A stretch of 8,823 bases of DNA from Phycisphaerales bacterium (GCA_030680655.1 JAUXUZ010000008.1:1-8823), one strand, 5' to 3'. Shown: positions 1 through 5,677, counted from the first letter of the stretch. Notes: a model not told the origin generated them from the sequence alone. A program made the numbers and translations.

Positions 1-1143
1 TGCGCCGAGGCCCTGGCCGACTGCACGCCCGACACCGTCGCCGCCAAGCTCAAGATCCTGCTGCAGATGTCGCTGGTGATCGTCTTTGCCGGCAAGAAGC
101 CCGTCATCCGCGTCGGGCGCATCGCCGGCCAGTACGCCAAGCCACGCTCGAGCCTGACCGAGACCCGCGCCGGCACCACGCTGCCGTCGTACTTCGGCGA
201 CATGGTCAACAGCGCCCCGTTCGACGCCGCCAGCCGCACGCCCGACCCCAACCGGCTGCTCGACGCCTACCAGCACGCGGGCCTCACGCTCAACTTCGTC
301 CGCTCGCTCATCGCCGCGGGCTTCGCCGACATCCACCACCCCGAGTACTGGAACATGGGGTTCCTCGGCAAGGCGGGCCTGACCGCCGACACGCGCGAGC
401 AGTACGAGAAGCTCACGCGCCGCCTGCTCGACAGCGTCAACTTCATGGAGGCCGTGGGGGAACGGAACTTCGAGTCGTTCTCGCGCGTCGAGTTCTTCAC
501 CAGCCACGAGGGGCTCAGCCTCTGGTACGAGAGCGCCCAGACCCGCCAGGTGCCCAGGAAGGAGGGCTGGTGGAACCTCACCACCCACCTGCCGTGGATC
601 GGCGAGCGGACACGCTCCCTCAGCGGCGCGCACATCGAGTTCTTCCGCGGCGTGCGCAACCCCGTCGCGGTCAAGATCGGCCCCTCTACAACGCCAGAAG
701 ACCTGCTCGCCCTGATCGACACGCTCAACCCCACCGACGAACCCGGGCGCCTCGTCTTGATCCCACGGATGGGCATCAAGAACATCGACCGCGCCCTCCC
801 ACCGCTGGTCCGCGCCGTCGTTGAGGCCAAACGCCGCGTCCTCTGGGTGGCCGACCCCATGCACGGTAACGCCCGCACCACCGCCGGCGGCGTGAAGACA
901 CGCGACTTCAACGACATCCTCACCGAGCTCACCCGCGCGTTCGACATCCTCGCCCAGCACGGCGCGCACCTGGGCGGCGCGCACATCGAGCTCACCGGCG
1001 AGGACGTCACCGAGTGCCTCGGTGGCTCCGGCGGGATCACAGAAGACGAGCTCGCCCGCAACTACGCCACCAACTGCGACCCCCGGCTGAACTACGAACA
1101 GGCCATGGAGCTCGCCTTCGCGCTCGCCAAAAAGATGGGTTGA
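1..1143 (+). CDS. Class II 3-deoxy-7-phosphoheptulonate (DAHP) synthase, 5' end cut by window edge
   Basis: Condenses phosphoenolpyruvate with erythrose-4-phosphate to DAHP, the first step of the shikimate pathway, in the cytoplasm. The frame is open from base 1 and 380 codons are visible; class II enzymes are usually about 450-470 residues, so roughly 85-90 N-terminal residues are missing. The first codon is a Cys in the context CAE, matching the conserved GDCAE metal site (Cys87 in the Mycobacterium tuberculosis enzyme). The other metal ligands follow at consistent spacing: His288 in MHGN (862-864), Glu330 in HIE (988-990) and Asp360 in CDPRLN (1078-1080), counting visible residues. YAKPRS (45-50), FFTSHEGLSLWYE, PWIGERT and ADPMHGN are also family signatures. 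The ATG at 67 is internal and not the start. The class is certain; I cannot say which feedback type it is. A hairpin lies 13 nt after the stop. Confidence 0.96.
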   Translation, partial: CAEALADCTPDTVAAKLKILLQMSLVIVFAGKKPVIRVGRIAGQYAKPRSSLTETRAGTTLPSYFGDMVNSAPFDAASRTPDPNRLLDAYQHAGLTLNFVRSLIAAGFADIHHPEYWNMGFLGKAGLTADTREQYEKLTRRLLDSVNFMEAVGERNFESFSRVEFFTSHEGLSLWYESAQTRQVPRKEGWWNLTTHLPWIGERTRSLSGAHIEFFRGVRNPVAVKIGPSTTPEDLLALIDTLNPTDEPGRLVLIPRMGIKNIDRALPPLVRAVVEAKRRVLWVADPMHGNARTTAGGVKTRDFNDILTELTRAFDILAQHGAHLGGAHIELTGEDVTECLGGSGGITEDELARNYATNCDPRLNYEQAMELAFALAKKMG

Positions 1144-1156
1144 TCGTGTGCGACGC

Positions 1157-1190
1157 GGGTCAGCAGCGCTTTCCCCAGCGCGGCTCACCC
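1157..1190 (+). terminator. Hairpin after the DAHP synthase gene, candidate terminator or 3' end
   Basis: GGGT (1157-1160) pairs with ACCC (1187-1190), AGC (1162-1164) with GCT (1183-1185) and GCGC (1166-1169) with GCGC (1178-1181), with two 1x1 mismatches and an 8-nt loop. It starts 13 nt after the stop codon. No T-run follows, so intrinsic termination is unproven; it could instead protect the mRNA end or form part of the PilZ leader. Confidence 0.4.
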
Positions 1191-1193
1191 ACA

Positions 1194-1296
1194 AAGGTGC
1201 CCAACAGGCGGGCGACGGCGAACCCCACCTTCAGTCGCTCCTCATGCAGGCCGATAAGCCAAACGCCCGTGCAACCGCCGGGCTGTTTGGAGGTGG
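1194..1296 (+). promoter_or_regulatory. Structured leader of the PilZ gene with the Shine-Dalgarno in alternative pairings
   Basis: A Shine-Dalgarno GGAGG lies at 1289-1293, 5 nt before the ATG at 1299; it is the only clear ribosome site in the window and fixes that start. The site can be blocked in two ways. CCAAACGCCCG (1259-1269) pairs with CGGGC (1279-1283) and GTTTGG (1285-1290) with one bulged T, covering the first two G of the site. CCACCT (1225-1230) is also a perfect complement of AGGTGG (1291-1296). The same stretch, CACCTT (1226-1231), can instead pair with AAGGTG (1194-1199), which would free the site. These pairings are read by eye. Short GC-rich helices arise easily by chance, so a switch is only a candidate. 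I saw no match to the known c-di-GMP riboswitch cores and no convincing promoter in this gap. Confidence 0.4.
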
Positions 1297-1298
1297 CC

Positions 1299-1655
1299 AT
1301 GTCCCGACTCCCCCGTCAACAGATCGAACACACTTCACCGATCGCCAAGCTCAACGCAGACCAGCTGCACATGGAGCGTCGCCGCTCGCCGCGGCGCCCG
1401 ATCGAGGAAATGGTCACCGCCGTTTTCCGCGACGGCCGCGAACGCTTCGGGCTCACCCGCGTCATCCTGCTCGACTCCAGCCACACCGGCCTGGGCATCA
1501 AGGCCGACCAGTCGTTCGAGCCGGGCACGCGCTTCACCCTCACCGCCAACAACGTCCCCATGCCCCACCGCAGCGGCACGGTCGTCCGCTGCATCCCCTG
1601 CGGCGACGGCGCCTACTCCGTCGGCGTCGTCTTCGACCGGCTCAAGGCCGCGTAG
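1299..1655 (+). CDS. Small single-domain PilZ protein, likely c-di-GMP receptor
   Basis: 118 residues, essentially one PilZ domain after a 25-residue polar N-terminus. Both c-di-GMP binding motifs of the family are present: a double RxxxR (R28/R32 and R29/R33 in ERRRSPRRP) and DxSxxG (D59, S61, G64 in DSSHTG), followed by the alternating hydrophobic pattern of a small beta-barrel. By family knowledge such stand-alone PilZ proteins are cytoplasmic effectors that change partner proteins for motility, surface growth or secretion when c-di-GMP rises; the partner cannot be read here. The start at 1299 is chosen because of GGAGG 5 nt upstream and because the frame upstream reads as low-complexity Arg/Pro-rich sequence lying over the end of the previous gene. 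No functional link to its neighbours (DAHP synthase, mgtE) is apparent. The domain call is secure from the motifs; the physiological role is unknown. Confidence 0.85.
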   Translation: MSRLPRQQIEHTSPIAKLNADQLHMERRRSPRRPIEEMVTAVFRDGRERFGLTRVILLDSSHTGLGIKADQSFEPGTRFTLTANNVPMPHRSGTVVRCIPCGDGAYSVGVVFDRLKAA

Positions 1656-1709
1656 GGCGATTCAACCACGGAGCATTTGGCAAAGCACGCAATCGCCCAG
1701 TGGTGAATC
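1655..1709 (+). repeat. Two mutually exclusive inverted repeats between the PilZ gene and mgtE
   Basis: GGGCGATT (1655-1662) is a perfect reverse complement of AATCGCCC (1691-1698). Overlapping it, GATTC plus ACCAC (1659-1663, 1665-1669) pairs with GTGGTGAATC (1700-1709), 10 bp with one bulged A. The two stems share bases 1659-1662 and cannot form together. The element starts on the last base of the PilZ stop codon and ends 12 bp before the proposed mgtE -10. It could act in RNA as a 3' end for the PilZ transcript (no T-run), or in DNA as a split operator whose right arm covers the expected -35 position of mgtE. Confidence 0.5.
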
Positions 1710-1721
1710 CGGCTCCCCGTC

Positions 1722-1727
1722 TACCCT
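1722..1727 (+). promoter_or_regulatory. Candidate -10 element (TACCCT) of leaderless mgtE
   Basis: TACCCT ends 6 nt before the GTG at 1734, with no Shine-Dalgarno in between. The same TAnnnT layout recurs before tpiA, dus, the lipoprotein gene and the deacetylase gene. No TTGACA-like -35 is visible at 16-18 bp upstream. The call is inferred from the recurring pattern. Confidence 0.55.
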
Positions 1728-1733
1728 GAGCCC

Positions 1734-3374
1734 GTGAACCCCACGGCGGCACTCCTCGAACCCGAAGTGCTCGAGCTCATCCGGGCCAAGCAGTTCGCCG
1801 AGCTGCGCGAGATCCTCCACGGACTGCACCCGCCCGACGTCGCCGACATCTTCTGCGAGCTGTCAGCGGAAGACGCCGCCATCGGCTTCCGCATCCTCCC
1901 CACCGACGACGCGGCCGAGGTCTTCTCCTACCTCCCCACCGAGAAGCAGGAAGAGCTCATCCAGAAACTCGGCGACGCCGCCGGTGCCCTCGCGCTGATC
2001 GAAGCGATGGACCCCGACGACCGCGTCAGGCTCCTCGACGAGCTCCCCGCCGCCGTCGCCGGGCGCATCGTCGCCAGCCTCTCACCCGAGGAACGCGCAC
2101 GCACGCAGAGCATCCTCGGTTACCCGCCGCGCTCGGTCGGCCGCCTGATGACGCCCGATTACGTCCGCGTCAAGAGCGACTGGACCGCCGGCCAGGCGCT
2201 CGACCACATCCGCCGCTACGGGCGCGACGCCGAGACCGTCAACGTCGTCTACGTCGTCGACGAGCAGGGCCACCTCGTCGACGACCTGCGCCTCCGCCAG
2301 CTCATCATGGTCGCCCCCGAGGCGCCGCTCGAGTCGCTGATGAACCGCCAGTTCATCGCCCTCCGCGCCGACCAGCCGCAGGAAGACGCCGTCCTCCAGC
2401 TCCAGAAGTACGACCGCGTCGCGCTCCCCGTCGTCGACACCCGCGGGCACCTGCTGGGCATCGTCACCCACGACGACCTCGCCGACGTCGCTCAGGAAGA
2501 GGCGACCGAGGACATGCAGAAGATGGGCGGCGTGCAGGCCCTCGAGGAGCCCTTCCTCTCCGCGTCGGTCGTCGCCCTCTTCAAGAAACGCGCCCCGTGG
2601 CTCGGCCTGCTCTTCCTCTCCGAGCTGCTCACCTCAAACGCCATCGCCTTCTTCCAGGACGAGGTGCAGCGGGCCGCCATCCTCGCCACCTTCATCCCCG
2701 CCATCATCTCCAGCGGCGGAAACTCCGGCTCGCAGGCCTCCACACTGGTCATCCGCGCCATGAGCCTGCGCGAGATCGTGCTGGGCGACTGGTGGCGCGT
2801 CCTGCGGCGCGAGCTGATCGTCGCCGGCATGCTCGGCCTGATGATCGGCGTCATCGGCCTCATCCGCATCAACACCTTCGGCGCCCTGGGCTGGTTCAAA
2901 GACCCCGACGTCATGGACCACTTCGTGATCCTCTCGGTCGCGATCTCCGTCACGCTCATCGGCGTGGTGGTCTGGGGCAGCATCATGGGGGCGATGCTCC
3001 CCTTCCTGCTCAAAAAGTGCGGGCTCGACCCCGCCGGCAGCAGCACACCCTTCGTCGCCACGCTCGTCGACGTCACCGGCATCGTCATCTACTTCTCGGT
3101 CGCGATCTTCGTGCTCAAGACCACGCTGCTGCGCCCAGACGCCCCCGATCGGAACATCCAAACGTCAACCCCGGCCCTGATCGTCTCCGTCGAGGACTTC
3201 AAGCCCGGCGACAAGGAGATCGACATGGAGGTGGAGGTCAACGGAAAGCGCGGGCACGTGACCATCCCGGCCGCGGGCCTCAGCAACGGCGCCGTCCCCC
3301 GGCTCGGCGACCGCGTCATCATCGACTTCAGTTCAAAGAAGGGCCAGGCCGTGCGCCCGGCTCCCGAGCCCTGA
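1734..3374 (+). CDS. mgtE: MgtE-family magnesium channel/transporter with C-terminal extension
   Basis: Cytoplasmic-membrane Mg2+ channel/importer of the MgtE family, 546 residues from a GTG start. Domain order matches the family: an N-terminal superhelical MgtE_N domain (about 1-130, with HPPDVADIF and DDRVRLLDELP), two CBS domains (about 135-255) that sense cytosolic Mg2+, a connecting helix, and a membrane domain of five segments (about 287-462). The conserved SGGNSGSQAS loop is at 327-336 and the pore-end motif VATLVDVTGIVIYF at 441-454; Asp446 corresponds to the Mg2+-coordinating pore Asp (D432) of Thermus MgtE. Typical members are about 450 residues and stop soon after this last helix. 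This one continues for about 80 soluble residues (467-546) that look beta-rich and end in RPAPEP; I do not recognise that tail. The start is supported by the N-terminal alignment and by TACCCT 6 nt upstream. The gene ends 2 bp from the convergent tpiA stop. Confidence 0.95.
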   Translation: MNPTAALLEPEVLELIRAKQFAELREILHGLHPPDVADIFCELSAEDAAIGFRILPTDDAAEVFSYLPTEKQEELIQKLGDAAGALALIEAMDPDDRVRLLDELPAAVAGRIVASLSPEERARTQSILGYPPRSVGRLMTPDYVRVKSDWTAGQALDHIRRYGRDAETVNVVYVVDEQGHLVDDLRLRQLIMVAPEAPLESLMNRQFIALRADQPQEDAVLQLQKYDRVALPVVDTRGHLLGIVTHDDLADVAQEEATEDMQKMGGVQALEEPFLSASVVALFKKRAPWLGLLFLSELLTSNAIAFFQDEVQRAAILATFIPAIISSGGNSGSQASTLVIRAMSLREIVLGDWWRVLRRELIVAGMLGLMIGVIGLIRINTFGALGWFKDPDVMDHFVILSVAISVTLIGVVVWGSIMGAMLPFLLKKCGLDPAGSSTPFVATLVDVTGIVIYFSVAIFVLKTTLLRPDAPDRNIQTSTPALIVSVEDFKPGDKEIDMEVEVNGKRGHVTIPAAGLSNGAVPRLGDRVIIDFSSKKGQAVRPAPEP

Positions 3375-3376
3375 CC

Positions 3377-4132
3377 TCACCCCGCCGCCGCGACGATCGC
3401 CCCGAACTCGTCGGCCTTCAGGCTCGCCCCGCCCACCAGCGCGCCGTCAACGTCGGGCATCCCCATCAGGCTCCTGGCGTTGGCCGCCGTGACGCTCCCG
3501 CCGTACTGGATGCGCAGCGCGCCCGCCGCCTCCTTGCCGAACATGTCTCCCACCACCGCGCGGATGTGCGCGTGGGCCTCCTGCGCATCGTCGGGGGTCG
3601 CCGTCTTCCCCGTTCCGATCGCCCAGACCGGCTCGTAGGCGATCACCACGCGCCGCAGCTCCTCGGGCGTCACCGTCCGCAGGCCCAGGCGCACGTGCTT
3701 CTCGTTGACGTGGTTGGTCTCTTCAACCTGGCGCTGGTGCAGCGTCTCCCCCACACACAGCACCACGCTCAGCCCGCCGTGCAGCGCGGCCCGCACCTTC
3801 AGGTTCACCAGGTCGTCCCCCTCGCCCATCACGTGCCGGCGTTCGCTGTGCCCGGCGAGCACGATGCCTACGCCGCAGTCCTTGAGCATCCCCACCGACA
3901 CCTCCCCGGTGAACGCGCCCTTCTCGGCGTGGTACACGTCCTGCGCACCCAGCAGCACCCCCGACCCCTTCAGCGCCTCCGCGACAGGCAGCAGGTAGGG
4001 AAACGGCGGGAACACCGCCGTCTCAACCCCCGCGACGCCCTTGACCGCACCGGCGACCGCCGCGCTCAGGGCCGCCGCGCCGGCCCGGTCGGTGTTCATC
4101 TTCCAGTTGCCGCCGATGATCTTGGTTCGCAT
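3377..4132 (-). CDS. tpiA: Triosephosphate isomerase
   Basis: Interconverts dihydroxyacetone phosphate and glyceraldehyde-3-phosphate in glycolysis and gluconeogenesis; a cytosolic (beta/alpha)8 barrel dimer. 251 residues, the usual length. All hallmarks are present: GGNWKMN with Asn9 and Lys11, GAQDVYHAEKGAFTGEVS (62-79), GHSERR with electrophile His95 (94-99), the catalytic Glu167 in YEPVWAIGTGKTA including loop 6, and the phosphate-binding YGGSV (210-214) and GALVGGASLK (230-239). An upstream in-frame ATG at 4144 would add MLAT, but the family begins at MRTKIIGGNWK. The ATG of that longer form lies inside the TATGCT hexamer proposed as -10, so the start at 4132 is preferred. It lies 38 nt downstream of dus on the same strand, but the hairpin at the end of dus and its own -10 suggest separate transcription. 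The stretch between residues 136 and 160 is somewhat divergent from the usual sequence. Confidence 0.97.
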   Translation of the reverse strand: MRTKIIGGNWKMNTDRAGAAALSAAVAGAVKGVAGVETAVFPPFPYLLPVAEALKGSGVLLGAQDVYHAEKGAFTGEVSVGMLKDCGVGIVLAGHSERRHVMGEGDDLVNLKVRAALHGGLSVVLCVGETLHQRQVEETNHVNEKHVRLGLRTVTPEELRRVVIAYEPVWAIGTGKTATPDDAQEAHAHIRAVVGDMFGKEAAGALRIQYGGSVTAANARSLMGMPDVDGALVGGASLKADEFGAIVAAAG

Positions 4133-4139
4133 TGTGGCG

Positions 4140-4145
4140 AGCATA
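4140..4145 (-). promoter_or_regulatory. Candidate -10 element (TATGCT) of leaderless tpiA
   Basis: On the minus strand TATGCT ends 7 nt before the ATG of tpiA, with no Shine-Dalgarno between. It has the same geometry as the other four TAnnnT sites. No -35 consensus is seen; the expected position falls in the dus terminator hairpin. Confidence 0.55.
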
Positions 4146-4150
4146 GCCGG

Positions 4151-4195
4151 TCACAAAACACCCGCCCGCGTCACCCGCCTTTGGCGCCCGCGGGC
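4151..4195 (-). terminator. Candidate intrinsic terminator overlapping the dus stop codon
   Basis: On the minus strand GCCCGCG (4195-4189) pairs with CGCGGGC (4170-4164). Inside it CGCC (4186-4183) pairs with GGCG (4179-4176) around an AAA loop, leaving a small asymmetric internal loop that contains the dus stop codon. GGG and then TGTTTTGT follow. It is the only hairpin in the window trailed by a short T-run, though a weak one. It would separate dus from tpiA. Confidence 0.4.
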
Positions 4196-5643
4196 TGCGG
4201 GTAGTGCGCCGCCAGCGCCGCGTTCCAATCCGCGAGCGTCGACACGCAGCACATCGCCACCTTCACAGCCTCAGGATCGGGGTGGTGCCTGGCGAACTTG
4301 ATCGCGAACTTGCGCATCATCCGCCCGCCCACCTGCTCGCCGTTGAGGGCGATCGACAGGCGGAAGTGCTCCATCAGCACCGCCCGCTGCTCGTCGAGGG
4401 TCGGCACGACCGGCGCCCCGCCGGCGATCATCCGCCGCGCCTGCCTGAAGATCCACGGGTTGCCGATGCACCCCCGCGCCACCGACACGCCCGTCACACC
4501 CGTGTACGCCATCATCTTGAAGATGTCGTGCACATCCCACACGTCGCCCGACCCGAAGACCAGTTTGTCGCGGTGCCGGCCGCACAGGTCCTTCAGGAAC
4601 GTCCAGCGCGACGGGCCGAGGTACTTCTGCTCCACCGTCCGCGCGTGCACCGTGGCCCACGCGTACCCCAGCTCGTACGAGGCGTTGAAGATCCGCTCAA
4701 AGTTCCGCGCCATCTCCGGCGTGTCGTCGTAGCCACGCCGCAGCTTCACCGTACAGACGATCCGCTCGGGCACCGCCGCGCGCACCGCCTTGAGCAGCTC
4801 GATCGCCCCGTCGGGCTCGCTCAGCCAGTGCCCTCCGCGCTGCTTGCGGTCGATCTTCTTCACCGGGCACGCCAGGTTTACATCGATCGTCGCGAACGCC
4901 AGCCCCGCGTGGGGCGGCTTTCCAACTGGCCCACCCGCGTGGGGCAGGTTTCCAACCTGCCCATCCGTCCCTTCCGTCGCCGGCCGCCGCTCCCCCACGA
5001 CCCGACCATGAAACACGATCCGCGGGTCGTAGTTCTCCGGCACCAGCAACGCCTCGGGCGTGCAGTCTTCCTCGCCATCGGTGGAGCAGTCCCCCTCGCT
5101 TCGCGTGGAGCAGGTCTCCAACCTGCCCTCCTCATGCCGCGCACCAACCCACCGCGGGTCGGTGCCGCCCGGGCGCGGCCCATCCCCATAGGCCATCGAC
5201 CGATACTGCTTATCCCCCCGTGTTGCCTGCTCGATCATCTTCAGCGCTGCCGCCGCCATCTCGTCGGGGTCGCTTCCGATGATCTGCCCCGCCAGCGGCT
5301 GGTCCTCCGCCGAGACCGGCAGCGCCTCGGCGATCAGCGCCAGATCGGCCTTGTCAAAGCCGTGCCCGCCCCCCAGCAGCATCCGGTCCAGCAGGGCCTC
5401 AGTCACCGCAAAGGGAGCCCCGTGCCGGCGCGCCAGGATGCGCATCGCCGCGTCGGAGTACCCCGCCAGCCCCGCCTGAAAGAACGGCGCATCAAACCCC
5501 GGCACCAGCGCCGGAATTCGTGGGTCCACCCCCCCGGGCCACCGCTCCCCCAGCTCGCGAGCGACGGCCGCTGTATCGATCTCCTCCGCCCCGGGGGCGA
5601 TCGCCGGGCTCGGGGGGGTCGCGTTGTTGCCGTTGGCGCTCAC
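4171..5643 (-). CDS. dus: tRNA-dihydrouridine synthase with a large repeat-containing insertion
   Basis: FMN- and NADPH-dependent reduction of uridine to dihydrouridine in tRNA; TIM-barrel catalytic domain plus a small C-terminal helical domain. 490 residues against about 310-350 for typical bacterial Dus. Family motifs in order: FFQAGLAGYSDAAMR (54-68), AGQIIGSDPDEMA (118-130), VNLACPVKKI with catalytic Cys259, TVKLRRGYD with Lys300, TVHARTVEQKY with His333, VFGSGDVWD (362-370) and VARGCIGNPWIF (388-399). Excess length comes from a 40-residue N-terminal extension and from residues 141-247, where ordinary Dus has only a few residues before the catalytic strand. That insertion holds the translated repeats GQVGNLPHAG and GPVGKPPHAG (228-247) and GRLETCSTR with EGDCSTDG/EEDCTPEA (about 173-198), plus a more normal-looking piece, LLVPENYDPRIVFHGRVVG (199-217). 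The frame stays open and the active-site residues are intact, so I infer a working enzyme. GTG start, with TACGAT 5 nt upstream. The Dus subfamily is not assigned. Confidence 0.93.
   Translation of the reverse strand: MSANGNNATPPSPAIAPGAEEIDTAAVARELGERWPGGVDPRIPALVPGFDAPFFQAGLAGYSDAAMRILARRHGAPFAVTEALLDRMLLGGGHGFDKADLALIAEALPVSAEDQPLAGQIIGSDPDEMAAAALKMIEQATRGDKQYRSMAYGDGPRPGGTDPRWVGARHEEGRLETCSTRSEGDCSTDGEEDCTPEALLVPENYDPRIVFHGRVVGERRPATEGTDGQVGNLPHAGGPVGKPPHAGLAFATIDVNLACPVKKIDRKQRGGHWLSEPDGAIELLKAVRAAVPERIVCTVKLRRGYDDTPEMARNFERIFNASYELGYAWATVHARTVEQKYLGPSRWTFLKDLCGRHRDKLVFGSGDVWDVHDIFKMMAYTGVTGVSVARGCIGNPWIFRQARRMIAGGAPVVPTLDEQRAVLMEHFRLSIALNGEQVGGRMMRKFAIKFARHHPDPEAVKVAMCCVSTLADWNAALAAHYPQPAGAKGG
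4904..4963. repeat. Two adjacent 30-bp palindromic repeat units inside dus
   Basis: Unit 1 (4904-4933) and unit 2 (4934-4963) abut head-to-tail, share 26 of 30 bases and start with CCCGCGTGGGGC on the plus strand. Unit 2 contains a perfect 9-bp inverted repeat, GGGCAGGTT (4942-4950) and AACCTGCCC (4954-4962), around TCC. In unit 1 the arms GGGCGGCTT and AACTGGCCC no longer match each other in the middle. Each unit is exactly ten codons of dus, read on the minus strand as GQVGNLPHAG and GPVGKPPHAG. From general familiarity, palindromes of this type are scattered through planctomycete genomes, mostly between genes; copy number needs a genome search. Confidence 0.8.
5057..5129. repeat. Third palindrome copy and 24-bp-period repeats inside dus
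   Basis: The stretch 5100-5129 matches the 30-bp unit at 4934-4963 in 25 of 30 positions, including the palindrome GCAGGT (5110-5115) / ACCTGC (5121-5126), but in a different reading frame. It is read on the minus strand as GRLETCSTR. Before it, GCAGTCTTCCTCGC (5062-5075) and GCAGTCCCCCTCGC (5086-5099) repeat with a 24-bp period, and GTGGAGCAG recurs at 5081-5089 and 5105-5113, again 24 bp apart. Twenty-four bases are eight codons, giving EGDCSTDG and EEDCTPEA in the protein. Confidence 0.7.
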
Positions 5644-5648
5644 CCAAC

Positions 5649-5654
5649 ATCGTA
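5649..5654 (-). promoter_or_regulatory. Candidate -10 element (TACGAT) of leaderless dus
   Basis: Minus-strand TACGAT ends 5 nt before the GTG start of dus, with no Shine-Dalgarno. It lies only 11 bp from the oppositely directed TATCAT of the lipoprotein gene, so the two promoters must overlap. Confidence 0.5.
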
Positions 5655-5665
5655 GGGATTGCGTG

Positions 5666-5671
5666 TATCAT
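5666..5671 (+). promoter_or_regulatory. Candidate -10 element (TATCAT) of the leaderless lipoprotein gene
   Basis: TATCAT ends 6 nt before the ATG at 5678, with only GCCCCG between. Among the five sites it is one of the closest to TATAAT. No -35 consensus is seen; its expected position falls at the first codons of dus. Confidence 0.6.
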
Positions 5672-5677
5672 GCCCCG

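Noticed and set aside
267..1061. 264-codon minus-strand frame opposite the DAHP synthase
   Set aside because: Ser/Arg/Pro-rich with no motif; the plus strand is unambiguous.
1144..1298. c-di-GMP riboswitch before the PilZ gene
   Set aside because: I could not find the conserved GEMM core sequences; only generic alternative pairings are visible.
1655..1733. M-box type Mg2+ riboswitch before mgtE
   Set aside because: The gap is only 78 nt, shorter than the M-box aptamer, and shows none of its conserved core; the gene also looks leaderless.
4133..4144. Upstream start of tpiA adding MLAT
   Set aside because: The ATG lies within the proposed -10 hexamer and the family N-terminus begins at MRTKIIGGNWK.
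2597..4204. 535-codon plus-strand frame across mgtE and tpiA
   Set aside because: It is low-complexity Arg/Pro/His sequence overlapping two genes with complete family motifs; a GC-driven shadow.
4904..5129. CRISPR-like array in the repeat region of dus
   Set aside because: The two main units abut with no spacers, the third is diverged and in another frame, and the region is coding; it is a palindromic element, not a CRISPR.
4204..5655. 483-codon open frame on the plus strand opposite dus
   Set aside because: It reads as Arg/His/Pro-rich sequence typical of the antisense of a GC-rich gene, while the minus strand carries all Dus motifs.
5624..5677. Upstream start of the lipoprotein gene adding 18 residues
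   Set aside because: It would overlap dus and put a charged, His/Cys-containing stretch before the signal peptide; the shorter form has a proper signal and a -10 candidate.
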